From Anaeromyces robustus (lineage: Eukaryota; Neocallimastigomycota; Neocallimastigomycetes; Neocallimastigales; Neocallimastigaceae), in NCBI GenBank assembly GCA_002104895.1, contig MCFG01000219.1:85001-115318 (forward strand): DNA of 30,318 bases. The letters are read 5' to 3'. The notes beneath the pieces were generated by a model. That model saw nothing but the letters and a program-made list of their open reading frames with translations, did no database searches and had not been told where the DNA came from. Each line of letters opens with the position of its first letter. The stretch's first letter is position 1. Both the position numbers and the translations under genes were made by a program. Shown one piece after another: positions 1 through 11,139 of the stretch.

Positions 1-599
1 AATAGTAAATAAAAAAATAATATAGAAAATTAAATTAAAATTTTTGTACTACTTCAACTGCATTTAAATTAAAAATAAATTGGAAATTCTTTGAAAATTT
101 TTAAAAATTATAGTAAAAAAAGAACATAAAACAATAATTTATTATTTACATAAAATACAAATTTTAATTATTATTTATAAACCATCTCTATTAAATAAAA
201 TTATTTTTTTTTATATTTAATATTAAAAAGAATAATGTTAAGAAGTGATAATTATAATAATTAATTCATATAATACTTAACAAATTTATTATTTATTATT
301 AATCTATTGGTATATTTTTTTATTATTGAATATTTTTAATTATTCTCTTTAATTATTTAATAAAATCAAATAAAACAATATAATACATATAAACATTATA
401 TTGTAATTATTAATTATTATTATACAACATTAAATATAATGCAACTTATAATACAGAAAAAATACATATATAATTATAACAAAAATAAAAATAATTATAA
501 CAAAAAATAAATAAATAAATAAATAAAATAAGAATTAAAACACTAATAATACGTTTTATTGTAACGATTTTGTATTTATTTACAAATTTTTTATAATTT
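1..599. other. A/T-rich stretch, no gene seen
   Basis: Nearly pure A/T with short AAAT runs (about 508-530). I see no open frame with protein-like composition on either strand and no RNA gene. It lies downstream of the decayed minus-strand ankyrin copies. Confidence 0.6.
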
Positions 600-959
600 C
601 ATTTTCTTTTTTACATACATAAAAAATAATGGTGTTTCATCTAATTTTGTTCACCTATATCTATTCCATGTTCAATTAAATATTTTACTATTTTTTCTTT
701 TCTACTAAAACCCACTAAAATATGCATTAAATAAATAGTCATTATAAGTATTATAAAGAATATTTTTGAAAATTTGTATTTTGATGATAGTTGACTTTAC
801 CAATATTAACATTAGAATCTAACATAGATATTGATATTTTATTTTTATAATGATAAAGTAAAGTAAAATATTGATAATAAATTGTTTATTAAAAAAATTA
901 AAATTTTCAAAAATAACATTAATATATTATATTCAATATTATATTCAATTAAAAATTTT
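600..959 (-). pseudogene. Decayed ankyrin-repeat gene, copy 2
   Basis: Minus-strand remnants of ankyrin repeats. At 700 down to 652 the codons read KEKIVKYLIEHGIDIG, which matches the second-helix and loop consensus of an ankyrin repeat. At 647 down to 619 another frame reads KLDETPLFF, the start of the next repeat (consensus G-x-TPLH/F-A). Further upstream on the minus strand (about 850-750) is YKNKISISMLDSNVNIG. This aligns with YYYKNKIPISISDLNQQ in the neighbouring copy, so the two arose by duplication of one gene. The frame shifts between pieces and in-frame stops occur, so no intact protein is encoded. Intact members of this family bind proteins through stacked 33-residue repeats; nothing more specific can be said. 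The plus-strand open frame over this area has no protein-like character. Confidence 0.7.
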
Positions 960-1475
960 AATCTTTCAATTGTTAAAAATTTTTCATAATACATTTAATA
1001 AACAGTTTGTATCTGCTCCATATTGGACTAAATATTTGACCATACTTCCATTTCCATTTAAACATACAATAAATAATAGTGTTTTACTATCATTTACATT
1101 ATATGAATATTTTTTTTACTTTTTTTATATAGCTTCCAGGTTCCACTATATATTTTACTATATTTTCTTTTCCACTTTTATGTACATCATTTAATGATTC
1201 TCTATAAGGATTATATATATGTTGTATATTTATATTTATTCCATGTTTAATTAGATGTTTATTACATACTTATTTTCACTTTCACATACATCAAATAAAT
1301 AGGAATAGCGTGTATCATAAATAGTAGTTTTCTTTTTTGAAAATTTGTATTTTGAAATTTGTTGATTTAAATCTGAGATAGATATTGGTATTTTATTTTT
1401 ATAATAATAAAGTAAAATATCGATGATAAAAAATTTTAAACTTCCAAAAATAAATTAAAATATTCAAAATAATTT
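960..1475 (-). pseudogene. Decayed ankyrin-repeat gene, copy 1
   Basis: Minus-strand remnants of an ankyrin-repeat gene, better preserved than the adjacent copy. Reading downward from about 1447 come FGSLKFFIIDILLYYYKN and IPISISDLNQQISKYKF, an N-terminal-type stretch before the repeats. YLFDVCESENKYV follows. From 1260 down to 1099 another frame reads KHLIKHGININ, ENIVKYIVEPGSYI and then a stop. From 1098 down to about 963 yet another frame reads NDSKTLLFIVCLNGNG and MVKYLVQYGADTN. The repeat wording (KYLV-x-x-GADTN) is classic ankyrin. At least two frame changes and several stops separate the pieces, so this is a host pseudogene. It sits head-to-tail with copy 2 at 600-959, suggesting a tandem duplication before decay. 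Confidence 0.78.
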
Positions 1476-1608
1476 TCTTTTATTAATCTTTTTACTAATA
1501 AAGACGAAATATATAAATAAATAGTTCAATTTTTTATAGAATTTGGAAATCCATTTAATGTTTCATAATTAAAAATTTTAATAATAATACTTTATTTATA
1601 TTTAAAAT

Positions 1609-1635
1609 ATTTATTTATTTATTTATTTATTTATT
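1609..1635. repeat. (TTTA)n microsatellite, short
   Basis: About six tandem TTTA/ATTT units, read directly. Confidence 0.85.
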
Positions 1636-1720
1636 ATTTTTTTATTAGAAAATCTGGGATACATAACAAAAATATATTAATATATGTTACATATATATTA
1701 TAATATATAAATATATATAT

Positions 1721-1822
<102 letters not shown>

Positions 1823-2832
1823 TTTTATAAAAATTAGAATAACATGAATGATTTAAAAAACAAACTTTAAAAAAAAAAATTAAAAATACTCAATATGGAA
1901 CAGAAATTCTAAATCTTTTTATAAATAGTAATATAAATAATGGAGAATAATACTTTATTCTTTGATAAACCGATTGGTCATTTTATCGTAAAATATTTGC
2001 TAAATAATTAAATAATAATAGACAATTAATTAAAAATAATTGTTAGTATTAATAAAAATATATATATATATATATTATTGATATTAATTAATAATAATAT
2101 ATAATATTAATAATAAAACAGTCTAATAACAATTTTTTTATATAATATTAAAAAATAAAAATTAATTATTTTATAATTAAAAAAAGCTTCTTTTATACAT
2201 ATATTAAATACATTTAAATTAAAATTAAATAATATATATATAAATATACAAATATTGCAAATTAATATATTTATATTATAATTCTTTTTTGTCTATAAAA
2301 AAAAAAAAAAAAAAAAAACATAATAATTACTAAGTAACTTAGAAAATATACTTTTTTCTAAGTATAACCTTAAATTTTAGTAAAACTCCAATAACATTTA
2401 TAATTAGATTAAGTAAAACTTAAATTAAATAAATTTTAAAAGTTTTTTGGAAATAATTTTTTTTGGAAATAATTTTTTTTTTTAATTTTTATTTTTAAAT
2501 TGTAATTAATAATTTATATATTATATTTTATTTTTGACATTTTAATTAATATATTGTATTATCATCATAATTATGATTATAATTTATTGAAAATATTATA
2601 ATACTAAAAAGAATTATTTAAAGTATATTATTATAAAATAAAATTATAAAAATTTTAGTATTTTAAAAATATATTATATTAAAATTAATAAAATAAAAAT
2701 GAAAAAGTGCAATATTTATTATATGAAATTAAAATAACTATAAATTTAAAAAAAATTAAAATCAAAATAAGCAATATATATGTATGTATATAGGATAAAA
2801 TATAATATTTTATTAATATTATTATACACATA

Positions 2833-3783
2833 ATGGCGTTAAATAAAAATTCACCTGAAGCGAATACTTGTTTTAATAAAGAGTATAATAATTTTTTTGA
2901 AGGATTTAATTATCAAACTAAAGATACCTTTTTTTTTGCATTTATAATTCAATTTATATTGATGACAATGATGTACACTCATGTACCTAAAGCAACATAT
3001 TGGAATATATTATATATTTCAGCTGTATCAGGTTTAATAGGAGCATTCATTGAACATTCAACACTTGCATTTATATGTCAAAAAAGTCAAAAAGAAAATT
3101 ACACTAAAGTTTTACCATTTTTAATTGAAGAAATATTTTGGGTTATATGTGAATATTCTATACCAATTTTAAATTTAATCAAAATGAAAACTTTAGGAAA
3201 TAGAAAATTGATAAAAGTTGTTAAATTCCTTATTATGGGATTATCTATACCATTTTCAGTTGCAAGATTATATGATGGGTATGACCGTATGATGAAAGGT
3301 TATTTAAATACAGAAATGTCTAAATTTTGTCATGGAGTAGCTTTTGGTACAATGGCTGTTGCTGATATTATTTGTACTTTAGCTATTATTTATTTAATTA
3401 AAAATAAAGAAAAAGGTGTTTATATAAGTAATGCTAATGTTATAAGTTATATTAAAAATTCTAGTTATTTTATATTGATTATTATTGATATGGTAAGTTT
3501 AACACTTTCAACTCTTTATATTATCAGTACAAGATTTCCAGAACATACAAGCCTTGGAAGTTCAACTACATTATTTCATTGTTTAAAATCTGTATTTTTA
3601 TTAATTATAGCTACAGATACAATGATATTTAGATATGATATTAGAAACACTGAATCAGATATAGCTTCTACAAAAAAAGAAACAGAGATAGATTATAATA
3701 TGGCTTCTAGTGCTAAATATTCAATATTTAATGCAGAAGCTGGAATAACATCAATTGATATTACTAAATCTCACAAAATATAA
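2833..3783 (+). CDS. Seven-pass membrane protein, family not recognised (paralogue A)
   Basis: A 316-residue intronless frame starting at an ATG in A-rich context. I do not recognise the family. Hydrophobic segments fall at about residues 32-50, 57-82, 93-116, 128-146, 166-190, 211-232 and 246-266. That is seven likely membrane passes, with a short polar N-terminus (LNKNSPEANTC) and a polar tail of about 50 residues. There is no cleavable signal peptide. Conserved landmarks shared with the gene at 7060 are FFEGFN, TKDTFF, IEHSTLAFICQKSQ, ARLYDGYDRMMKGYLNT after segment 4, CHGVAFGTMAVADIICT in segment 5, and FHCLKS at the start of segment 7. The charged patch ARLYDGYDRMMKGY between two membrane segments is identical in both paralogues, so it is probably functionally constrained. 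A receptor, transporter or channel role is possible; none is shown. Codons are A/T-ending like the surroundings. Confidence 0.85.
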   Translation: MALNKNSPEANTCFNKEYNNFFEGFNYQTKDTFFFAFIIQFILMTMMYTHVPKATYWNILYISAVSGLIGAFIEHSTLAFICQKSQKENYTKVLPFLIEEIFWVICEYSIPILNLIKMKTLGNRKLIKVVKFLIMGLSIPFSVARLYDGYDRMMKGYLNTEMSKFCHGVAFGTMAVADIICTLAIIYLIKNKEKGVYISNANVISYIKNSSYFILIIIDMVSLTLSTLYIISTRFPEHTSLGSSTTLFHCLKSVFLLIIATDTMIFRYDIRNTESDIASTKKETEIDYNMASSAKYSIFNAEAGITSIDITKSHKI

Positions 3784-6700
3784 AATTAATTAAATCTTAA
3801 TAATATTTAATAAATATATATGCATAATATATATATAAATATATGTATGTATAAAGGAAATAATATATCTTAATATTTTACTATTATTATGATAATTTTT
3901 ATATGTAAAATTTAAAAATATAAGAAATAATCTTTTATTTAATCTATTATTTAAATAATTTATTATTATTAAAATGAATAGCTCAAAAATCATATTTTCA
4001 TATATTTATTTATATATTTATTTTTTATAAAACGAAAAAAAACAAATATATCTATCTTTTAAAAAAATATTATCATTGTAAAAATAATTAAATAAAAAAT
4101 AAAAAATATAATCATAAACTAAAAAAAATATAAATATAATAATGATTAATAGATATAATATTTCATTTAAAACAAAAAAGAACAAAATATATAAATAAAT
4201 ATAATAATAATTAGTAGATATAAAATTTTATTTAAAACGAAAAAGAACAAAATGATTATAATTCAAATATTTTTTAATATTTTTGCTACCTATAATTTTG
4301 ATATAATAAGAAAGAAAAAATATTTTTTCTAAAACATTAAATTTCTTTAATTAAAATATTATGTTTGTTGTTGATATATTTTATTTTATTAATAATAATA
4401 AAAATTGATATTCCTTCTTTTACCTCTATGTTTTATTACAATTATAACTATTATATTATATTAATTATAATAATTATAATGAAACTAAAAGTAATTTTAA
4501 TTATTTTAAATAATGCATTTTTATTATTTCTTTAATATATTCTTTTTTGGTATATTATTATAAAAGAATAATATTAAAAGTAACTATAATATATTATGCA
4601 GTAGCATTATTTCTGAGGAAGATATTTAAGCAAATCTTTTTTTTCAAAGTATAATGAAAAAAATTATTTTAACACCATTCGATTAAATATAATATATATA
4701 TATACTAAAAATAAAAAAAATAAATTAATACTTAAAAATAAAATGATTTACATAGTTTAATATAGTTTTGAAATAAAACTTTTAATTATTAAAAAAAGTT
4801 ATATATTGTTATGGTCATTGTTTAATTTTCAATTTTCTTTTTTTTCTAAATTGAAGATGATATATTAATTAAATTTTTATATTAAAATATTACATTGATT
4901 TATTCATATTCATTTCTCTAAATCTTTTGTGTTAATTTATTTATTTAATTTAGTAAAGGATAAATAAAAAAAAAACTTCTTATTCTACAATTTTAATCTA
5001 TTAAATTATTATTATATGTAATTAACTAATAGATCATACAATACAAAAAGTTTAATCTATATTATAACCTAATTAACGCTAAATTATATTTATATATAGT
5101 ATTTATTTTTTAAAAAAATTAAAAGTTTTAATTTTTTTTGGTAATTTATATCTATTAGTTAATTTAATAATAAATATTTAAAAAAAAGAAGTTAACTATT
5201 ATTTTATATCTATTATAGATTTATTGGATTTATTAGTCATTAGAAAAGTAAAACAGAAAATAGCCTATCATTTAATTTAGGTAGAAATATTAAGAAATAG
5301 ATAAAAAATCTTCTATATTAATATAAATTTAAAAATTTAAAATGGTATACACTAATATATTATATATTATATATTACATATATATAATAGTGTAAACTTT
5401 ATATATATATATATAATTATACATAATATATAAAAACTAAAAAATTCAATATTATATAAAACATGAAATTCTTATTTATTTTCCATTTGGTTATAATTAA
5501 AATTAGTCATTTTATTTAATATATTTCCTATAATTTTAGATTATATGTATATTTATATTAATAAATATATTATTAATTTATTATAATATATGTTGTATAC
5601 AATTATGATTATTTATTAATAATATATTTTTATATTTACTTTTATATTTAATTTATTATCATTATTGATTAATAATTTTTATTTAAATAAATGATACTTC
5701 AGTTTATATTATATATATTATATATAATATATTATTTTATTTATATAAAAGATAGGGTATTAAATACAATTATATAATTAAAACTTTTTTAATTTATTTT
5801 TCTTGTTATTTTATTAGTTTTTTTTTATTTATATAATAAATAATATATAAGAAAAAGTTACATGTCATGAATATATTAAACTTTAATAAATAATATTTTT
5901 TATCTTTTCAACAGATAGTTTTTATAAGAAGTAATATTTTATATAAATAATAAAATAAAAAATCTTTGTAAAAATATCTATCATATTTAAAATTTATAAA
6001 TTGTAAATTGTAATAATAAAGTGCCTTTGAATAATTATTATTTATTTAAATTTATTTATTACTAATCCTTCATATTATTAAATAAAAATAATAAATTAAT
6101 AAAAAGAAAATAAAAACTCTTCACATAATATTTTGTACCCAAAAACAAAATAAAAAAATTATATAAAATAATATATTAATAATTTTAATAAAGTTTATTT
6201 ATTACAATATAATGAAATATATTATATATTATATAGCAAAATAATATAACCATTTTTATTACTTTTTTTTTTTTTTTCTTTTTCTTTTTCTTTTTTTAAT
6301 TTTCATTTACATAACAAATTAAATTAAATTTAATTAAATTTATACAATATAATTAATTACGTTTTAGAATTAATGGAAATAAAAGAAATATAAAAGCATT
6401 AAAAAGTATTCGAAAAAAAAAACTTTTCTATAAAAAAGATTTTATAATAAAAAATTACATAAAAAAATTATATATAAAAAATAAGAAAAAAATAATTATA
6501 AAAATTATTCTCATAGATACCGTAAAACTTACGAGAATAAAATATTTTTCTTATTTAATGTTAAAATATTTATGAATTATAATTTCATAGATTTTTAATT
6601 AACAAACAGATTTACAAATAATAATTTACTAGTTATTAGTTTATTAGTTAAATAATTTTTTTACGCTATTCTTTTCGTTTTCAGAAGAAAAATAGTTTAA

Positions 6701-7059
6701 GTTTTAAAAATTGTTAATAATTTAAAAATATAATAACTTGATAAATTGTATATTATAAAATAAAAAAAATACTGTATAATATTTAAAAAGTATATATATA
6801 TATATATATAATAACAATATTTTAAAAATATACATAACTCTAATTAAAAAATATCGAGTAATGAAAAAATTAAAGTATAATAATATTATTATTAATAGAT
6901 AGATTAATAAAAAAATTTATATAATTCAATTACTATATAATAATTCTATTAAAAAAAAAAACGAATCTTATTTCATTATTAAATATAGTTATTAAATATA
7001 AAAAAAATCAATAAACTACTTAAAGGTTATAAAAAAAAATCTTAATTAATTGGACAAAA
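3784..7059. other. A/T-rich intergenic between membrane-protein paralogues
   Basis: About 3.3 kb without a convincing gene on either strand. The minus-strand open frame near 3790-3993 is low-complexity I/Y/N only. Besides one small tandem duplication (listed separately), it contains TA runs near 5400 and 6790 and a T/C run near 6265-6300. There is a run of short A tracts just upstream of the next gene. Confidence 0.6.
4139..4260. repeat. Tandem duplication, about 65-bp unit
   Basis: Two direct copies sharing the order TTA-TAGATATAA, then TTTAAAAC and AAAAAGAACAAAAT (about 4145-4190 and 4212-4254), with a few substitutions. A more diverged partial copy may lie at 4025-4050. Confidence 0.6.
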
Positions 7060-8391
7060 ATGGAAGAACAAAAACAATTAAATAAAAATTCTCCAGAGGC
7101 AAAAACTTGTCCATCAACTCCTTATGATAGTTTTTTCGAAGGTTTTAATTCAAGAACAAAAGATACATTTTTCTATGCTTTTATTATTCAATTTATTTTA
7201 GTAGGTTTAATGTATATTCATGTTGGTAAAGGAAGATACTGGAAAGTGTTGTTCTATGCTTCTGTTGCTGGTTTATCTGGAGCTCTGATAGAACACTCAA
7301 CACTATCATTTATTTGTCAAAAAAGTCAAATTAATGAGTATGATAAAGTTATTCCTTTCTTTGTTGAAGAATTCCTTTGGATTATTTGTGAATATGCCAT
7401 TCCTTATTTGAATTTAATAAAAATGGAAGCCATATCAAAAGGAAGAGCTGTAAAATATATAAGATATGCTATATCATTTCTTTTAATTCCATTTGCAGGT
7501 GCAAGACTATATGATGGTTATGACCGTATGATGAAAGGTTATTTAAATACTAAATATTCTTTAACATGTCATGGTATTGCTTTTGGAACCATGGCTGTTG
7601 CTGATATCATTTGTACTATTTTTATTATTTACTTTATAAAAAGTAAGAACAAGAATAATATGTTAGGAAATAGTAGTATTGGTAGTTATATTAAGAATTC
7701 CAGTTACACTATCTTAATTTGTGTAGATATTGTTAGTTTTATTCTTTCAACTTTATACATTGTCAGTGCTATTTTTTCAGATAATAAAAAACTTGAAAGT
7801 TCTACCACTATTTTCCATTGTTTAAAATCTAATTTCATATTAATTTTAGCTACTGATGCTCTAATTTTCAAATATGGTGTCACTAATAAAGGATCAACTG
7901 GAAATTCCAAAAATTATAGTGGTAATTACCATAAGAGTAATTCTAGCTATAAATCTCATAATTATACAAATCTTACCAATGGTGGTAATAATAAAAATTC
8001 TACGAATGGTGGTAATAATTTTTCAATTGATATGACTTCATCAAATTTCAAAACTTCTAATTCCAATCCACTCTCTGCTGTTTCACCATTTAATTATCCA
8101 TCACTTGATAGAGATTATTATAAAGTCACTTCATCTTCAATTAAAGATAATCCACCTCCACCTGTAATGTCTTTCACCAATAAAAAACCAATTATTAAAA
8201 ACTCTACTAAAAAACCAATTATTAAAAATCATTCCGACATTCCTCCATCTTCTATTAATAATGAAAATCAAACTCAACAATTTGGATATTTATATCAACA
8301 AATGTCAACCAATGATCATACTGATTTAATTTACAAAGGTGAAAAAAATGATAAGAGAAGAAAAAACAGTAAAAGTAATAATAAAAGATAA
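7060..8391 (+). CDS. Seven-pass membrane protein with Asn/Ser-rich tail (paralogue B)
   Basis: A 443-residue intronless frame from an ATG preceded by ACAAAA, with MEEQKQ before the shared LNKNSPEAKTC. Residues 1-270 align with the protein at 2833 without gaps of note, and more than half the positions look identical by eye. The same seven hydrophobic segments occur at about 36-54, 61-86, 97-120, 132-150, 170-194, 215-236 and 250-270. The loop motif ARLYDGYDRMMKGYLNT is identical. The C-terminal 170 residues are new relative to its paralogue. This tail is hydrophilic and Asn/Ser/Thr-rich with an NGGNNKNSTNGGNN repeat (308-320), a PPPP run (365-368), a KKPIIKN duplication (375-390) and a basic end (KRRKNSKSNNKR). 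Such a tail is probably disordered and cytoplasmic. The family is not recognised; a membrane receptor or transporter is only a guess. Both genes lie on the same strand, suggesting tandem duplication. Confidence 0.87.
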   Translation: MEEQKQLNKNSPEAKTCPSTPYDSFFEGFNSRTKDTFFYAFIIQFILVGLMYIHVGKGRYWKVLFYASVAGLSGALIEHSTLSFICQKSQINEYDKVIPFFVEEFLWIICEYAIPYLNLIKMEAISKGRAVKYIRYAISFLLIPFAGARLYDGYDRMMKGYLNTKYSLTCHGIAFGTMAVADIICTIFIIYFIKSKNKNNMLGNSSIGSYIKNSSYTILICVDIVSFILSTLYIVSAIFSDNKKLESSTTIFHCLKSNFILILATDALIFKYGVTNKGSTGNSKNYSGNYHKSNSSYKSHNYTNLTNGGNNKNSTNGGNNFSIDMTSSNFKTSNSNPLSAVSPFNYPSLDRDYYKVTSSSIKDNPPPPVMSFTNKKPIIKNSTKKPIIKNHSDIPPSSINNENQTQQFGYLYQQMSTNDHTDLIYKGEKNDKRRKNSKSNNKR

Positions 8392-8832
8392 AAAAAAAAT
8401 AAATTAAAAAAAAATAATATATAAGAAAAATGATAATAATAATTTTTCAATTATTAATAATGAATAAAATATATATATTTGAAGTTATTAACATTACATT
8501 TAATGAATTTTTAAATCAAAATATTTTTAAATCATAAAAACGTTATCTATTGACTGCTAATATATATATTTATACTATTAAAAAACAAATAAAGAAAATC
8601 TTCAAAAAAAAATTAATAATAATAAATAAAATTAAAATGTAAACAAATATTATGTCAAAGATATAGCCTTTTAAATCAAATTTATATATATATATATATT
8701 TGTATATAGTTATCGTTAATGCTAAAATTTAATAATGAAAAATAATAATTTTTCATTATTAAAACTACATTACAAACAAAATATTTCTCTGTCAAATAAT
8801 GAAGAAACTATTTATAAATAAAAAATAATAAA

Positions 8833-8959
8833 TAAATGAATAAATAAATAAATAAAATATAAAAAATAAACATAAAAATAAAATTAATAAATAAATAAAT
8901 AAAATATAAAAATAAAAATAAAAATAAAAATAAAAATGAAAATAAAAATAAAAATAAAA

Positions 8960-8990
<31 letters not shown>

Positions 8991-9020
8991 AATAAAATAA
9001 ATAAATAAATAAATAAATAA
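8833..9020. repeat. Compound AAAT / AAAAAT microsatellite
   Basis: Mixed arrays of AAAT and AAAAAT units with a few interruptions. It starts about 440 bp downstream of the membrane-protein gene at 7060. Confidence 0.9.
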
Positions 9021-9422
9021 TATTAATTTTATTGTTAATGTATGATATTTTTTATAATAGATCCTTTACATTATTTTCATTACATATGATTATATGTTAA
9101 TATATAGAATAATATATTAATATATATGGGGGACATTTTTAATTTGTTTTAAAAGTTATGTAATACTATAGAGTAAATAATTATATTTTAGGGTAATTTT
9201 TATTTTTAAAAAAAAAATAATTTATTTTAATATAATTATTATATTATTAAATATTAGGGTTTATATCTTGGTTACATAAAAAAAATTTTTTAAACCTCTT
9301 TTTTTATTTTTTCTTTTAAACAGATATAGAAAAATAATAAATAAAATACATTTTTTACCCTTTTTTTTACTTTATATAATTATTTATTTGATTGTTTATA
9401 TTTACATTATTACTGTTTGTTT

Positions 9423-9423
9423 T

Positions 9424-9502
<79 letters not shown>

Positions 9503-9505
9503 TTA
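9423..9505. repeat. (TTTA)n microsatellite
   Basis: About 20 tandem TTTA units, same unit and phase as the array at 1722-1822. Confidence 0.95.
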
Positions 9506-10742
9506 TTTAATTATCTTTTCAACTACTGTAAATTCTTTATTATTTTATTCTATAATTATTTATTATTGTTTTTTATTTCATTTTCATTTTGCTTAATTTC
9601 AGTATAAAATTAAAATTGTTTAATGACATTTAAATACTACTATATAAATAGAAAATATGAGAAAAATACTAATAATATATAAAAAAAACTTAATAAAATG
9701 AGTTATATTAAAAAGGAAAAGTCGAAGAATCTTCATTTGTTATTTTTATTACAATATTAACATTATTTAAAAATATATTATTATTCTTATTATATATACA
9801 TATATAAATTTTAATTTAATATATTATAATAATTATTAAACATTATTAAATAAACCCAAAACCTTTTTTATATTTTTAAAAAAAAATTTAAAATGCTTAA
9901 AACTATATTTTTTTTTCATTCTTTTATATTTTTAATCTTTAAAAAATAAAATTAAAGATATGTTTATTTTATTTTTTTTTTTTTTTTTTACATAAATATA
10001 ATATTTTGATAATATTATAATGTGACATAAAATATTACATTTGTATCCAAATTTAAATTAATTTAAAATTGGGTGAAACATTAAAACTTTTTTAATTAAT
10101 TTAAAAAGAACTCATACATAACCAATAGACTTATTTTAATAATAATTATTTATATCAAATTTTTTATCAGCATTATATATTAAATAAATTTTTTATAATA
10201 ATTTCCTATTTAAGAAATTTTTAAATTAATAGAAAAAAGAATATAAATATTTAACAATATAAAAAATTCTATTTAATAACATAATAAATAAAAGAAAGCA
10301 TAATTATTAAACAAATAAATAAATAATATATATTAAATTAATAAAAAAATTCTTCTATTATATTTATTATTTTTTCAATTATTCATTTATTCATTAATTT
10401 TACATTTATTTTCTTTATTGAAAACTACATCTCTTAGAAATCCTAAACATCTCAAAACTTTATAAATGTTAAAATAAAATAAAATACGAATAAATAAAAA
10501 TAAAAATAAAAAATGTTATTTAATAGTTAAAAGATTTTAATCTATATATTATATTTTTGTTTATTCTTTATAATAATATTTTTCGTTTTTTTTTTTTTTT
10601 TTTTTTTCATAATTACACTAATTCCTTATTATAAAATATTATTTATATAAATTAATTTATAGCTTTAATTATTTTCATCTTTTCCATATAAATTTATTAT
10701 TTAAAAGATTTATTTTATTTTATTTTATTTTATGTTAATTGT

Positions 10743-10860
10743 ATTTTATTTTATTTTATTTTATTTTATTTTATTTTATTTTATTTTATTTTATTTTATT
10801 TTATTTTATTTTATTTTATTTTATTTTATTTTATTTTATTTTATTTTATTTTATTTTATA
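10743..10860. repeat. (TTTTA)n pentanucleotide array
   Basis: About 23 tandem TTTTA units with essentially no interruption. A shorter block of the same unit lies just before it at about 10711-10732. Confidence 0.95.
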
Positions 10861-11139
10861 CATATTTATTAATATAAATTTCTCCATTTTTACTTTTTTT
10901 AAATAGAAATATATAAAAATTTAAATTAAAAATTCTAATAAATAAATAAAAAAAAAATTTATTACTTTTTTAATTTCCAATAAATTTTTATAAAAAACGA
11001 TTTCATTAGTTTCTGTGCCATCCAACCTCAATAAACTATTGTGCTAAAATATTTTTTAATAATATACCAAATAATCATAAAAAAAAAATTCCTAAAAAAA
11101 ATTTACTACATCTTAATATAATAATTAGAGTTTATAATT

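Larger units (their letters stand above)
8392..11139. other. A/T-rich intergenic with large microsatellites
   Basis: No gene seen over about 2.7 kb. The apparent frame at 9392-9607 is the FIYL-type translation of the TTTA repeat. The stretch holds AAAT/AAAAAT, TTTA and TTTTA arrays (listed separately), plus poly-T runs near 9969-9989 and 10583-10608. A small less A/T-rich pocket lies at 11000-11045, which I cannot identify. Confidence 0.6.

Noticed and set aside
871-1194. Plus-strand 107-residue open frame
   Set aside because: Low-complexity F/I/Y/L translation lying opposite clear minus-strand ankyrin wording; a shadow frame.
3790-3993. Minus-strand 67-residue frame downstream of the first membrane-protein gene
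   Set aside because: Only I/N/Y/L low complexity from A/T-rich DNA; no motif or helical pattern.
9392-9607. 71-residue frame rich in LFIY
   Set aside because: Direct translation of the TTTA microsatellite.
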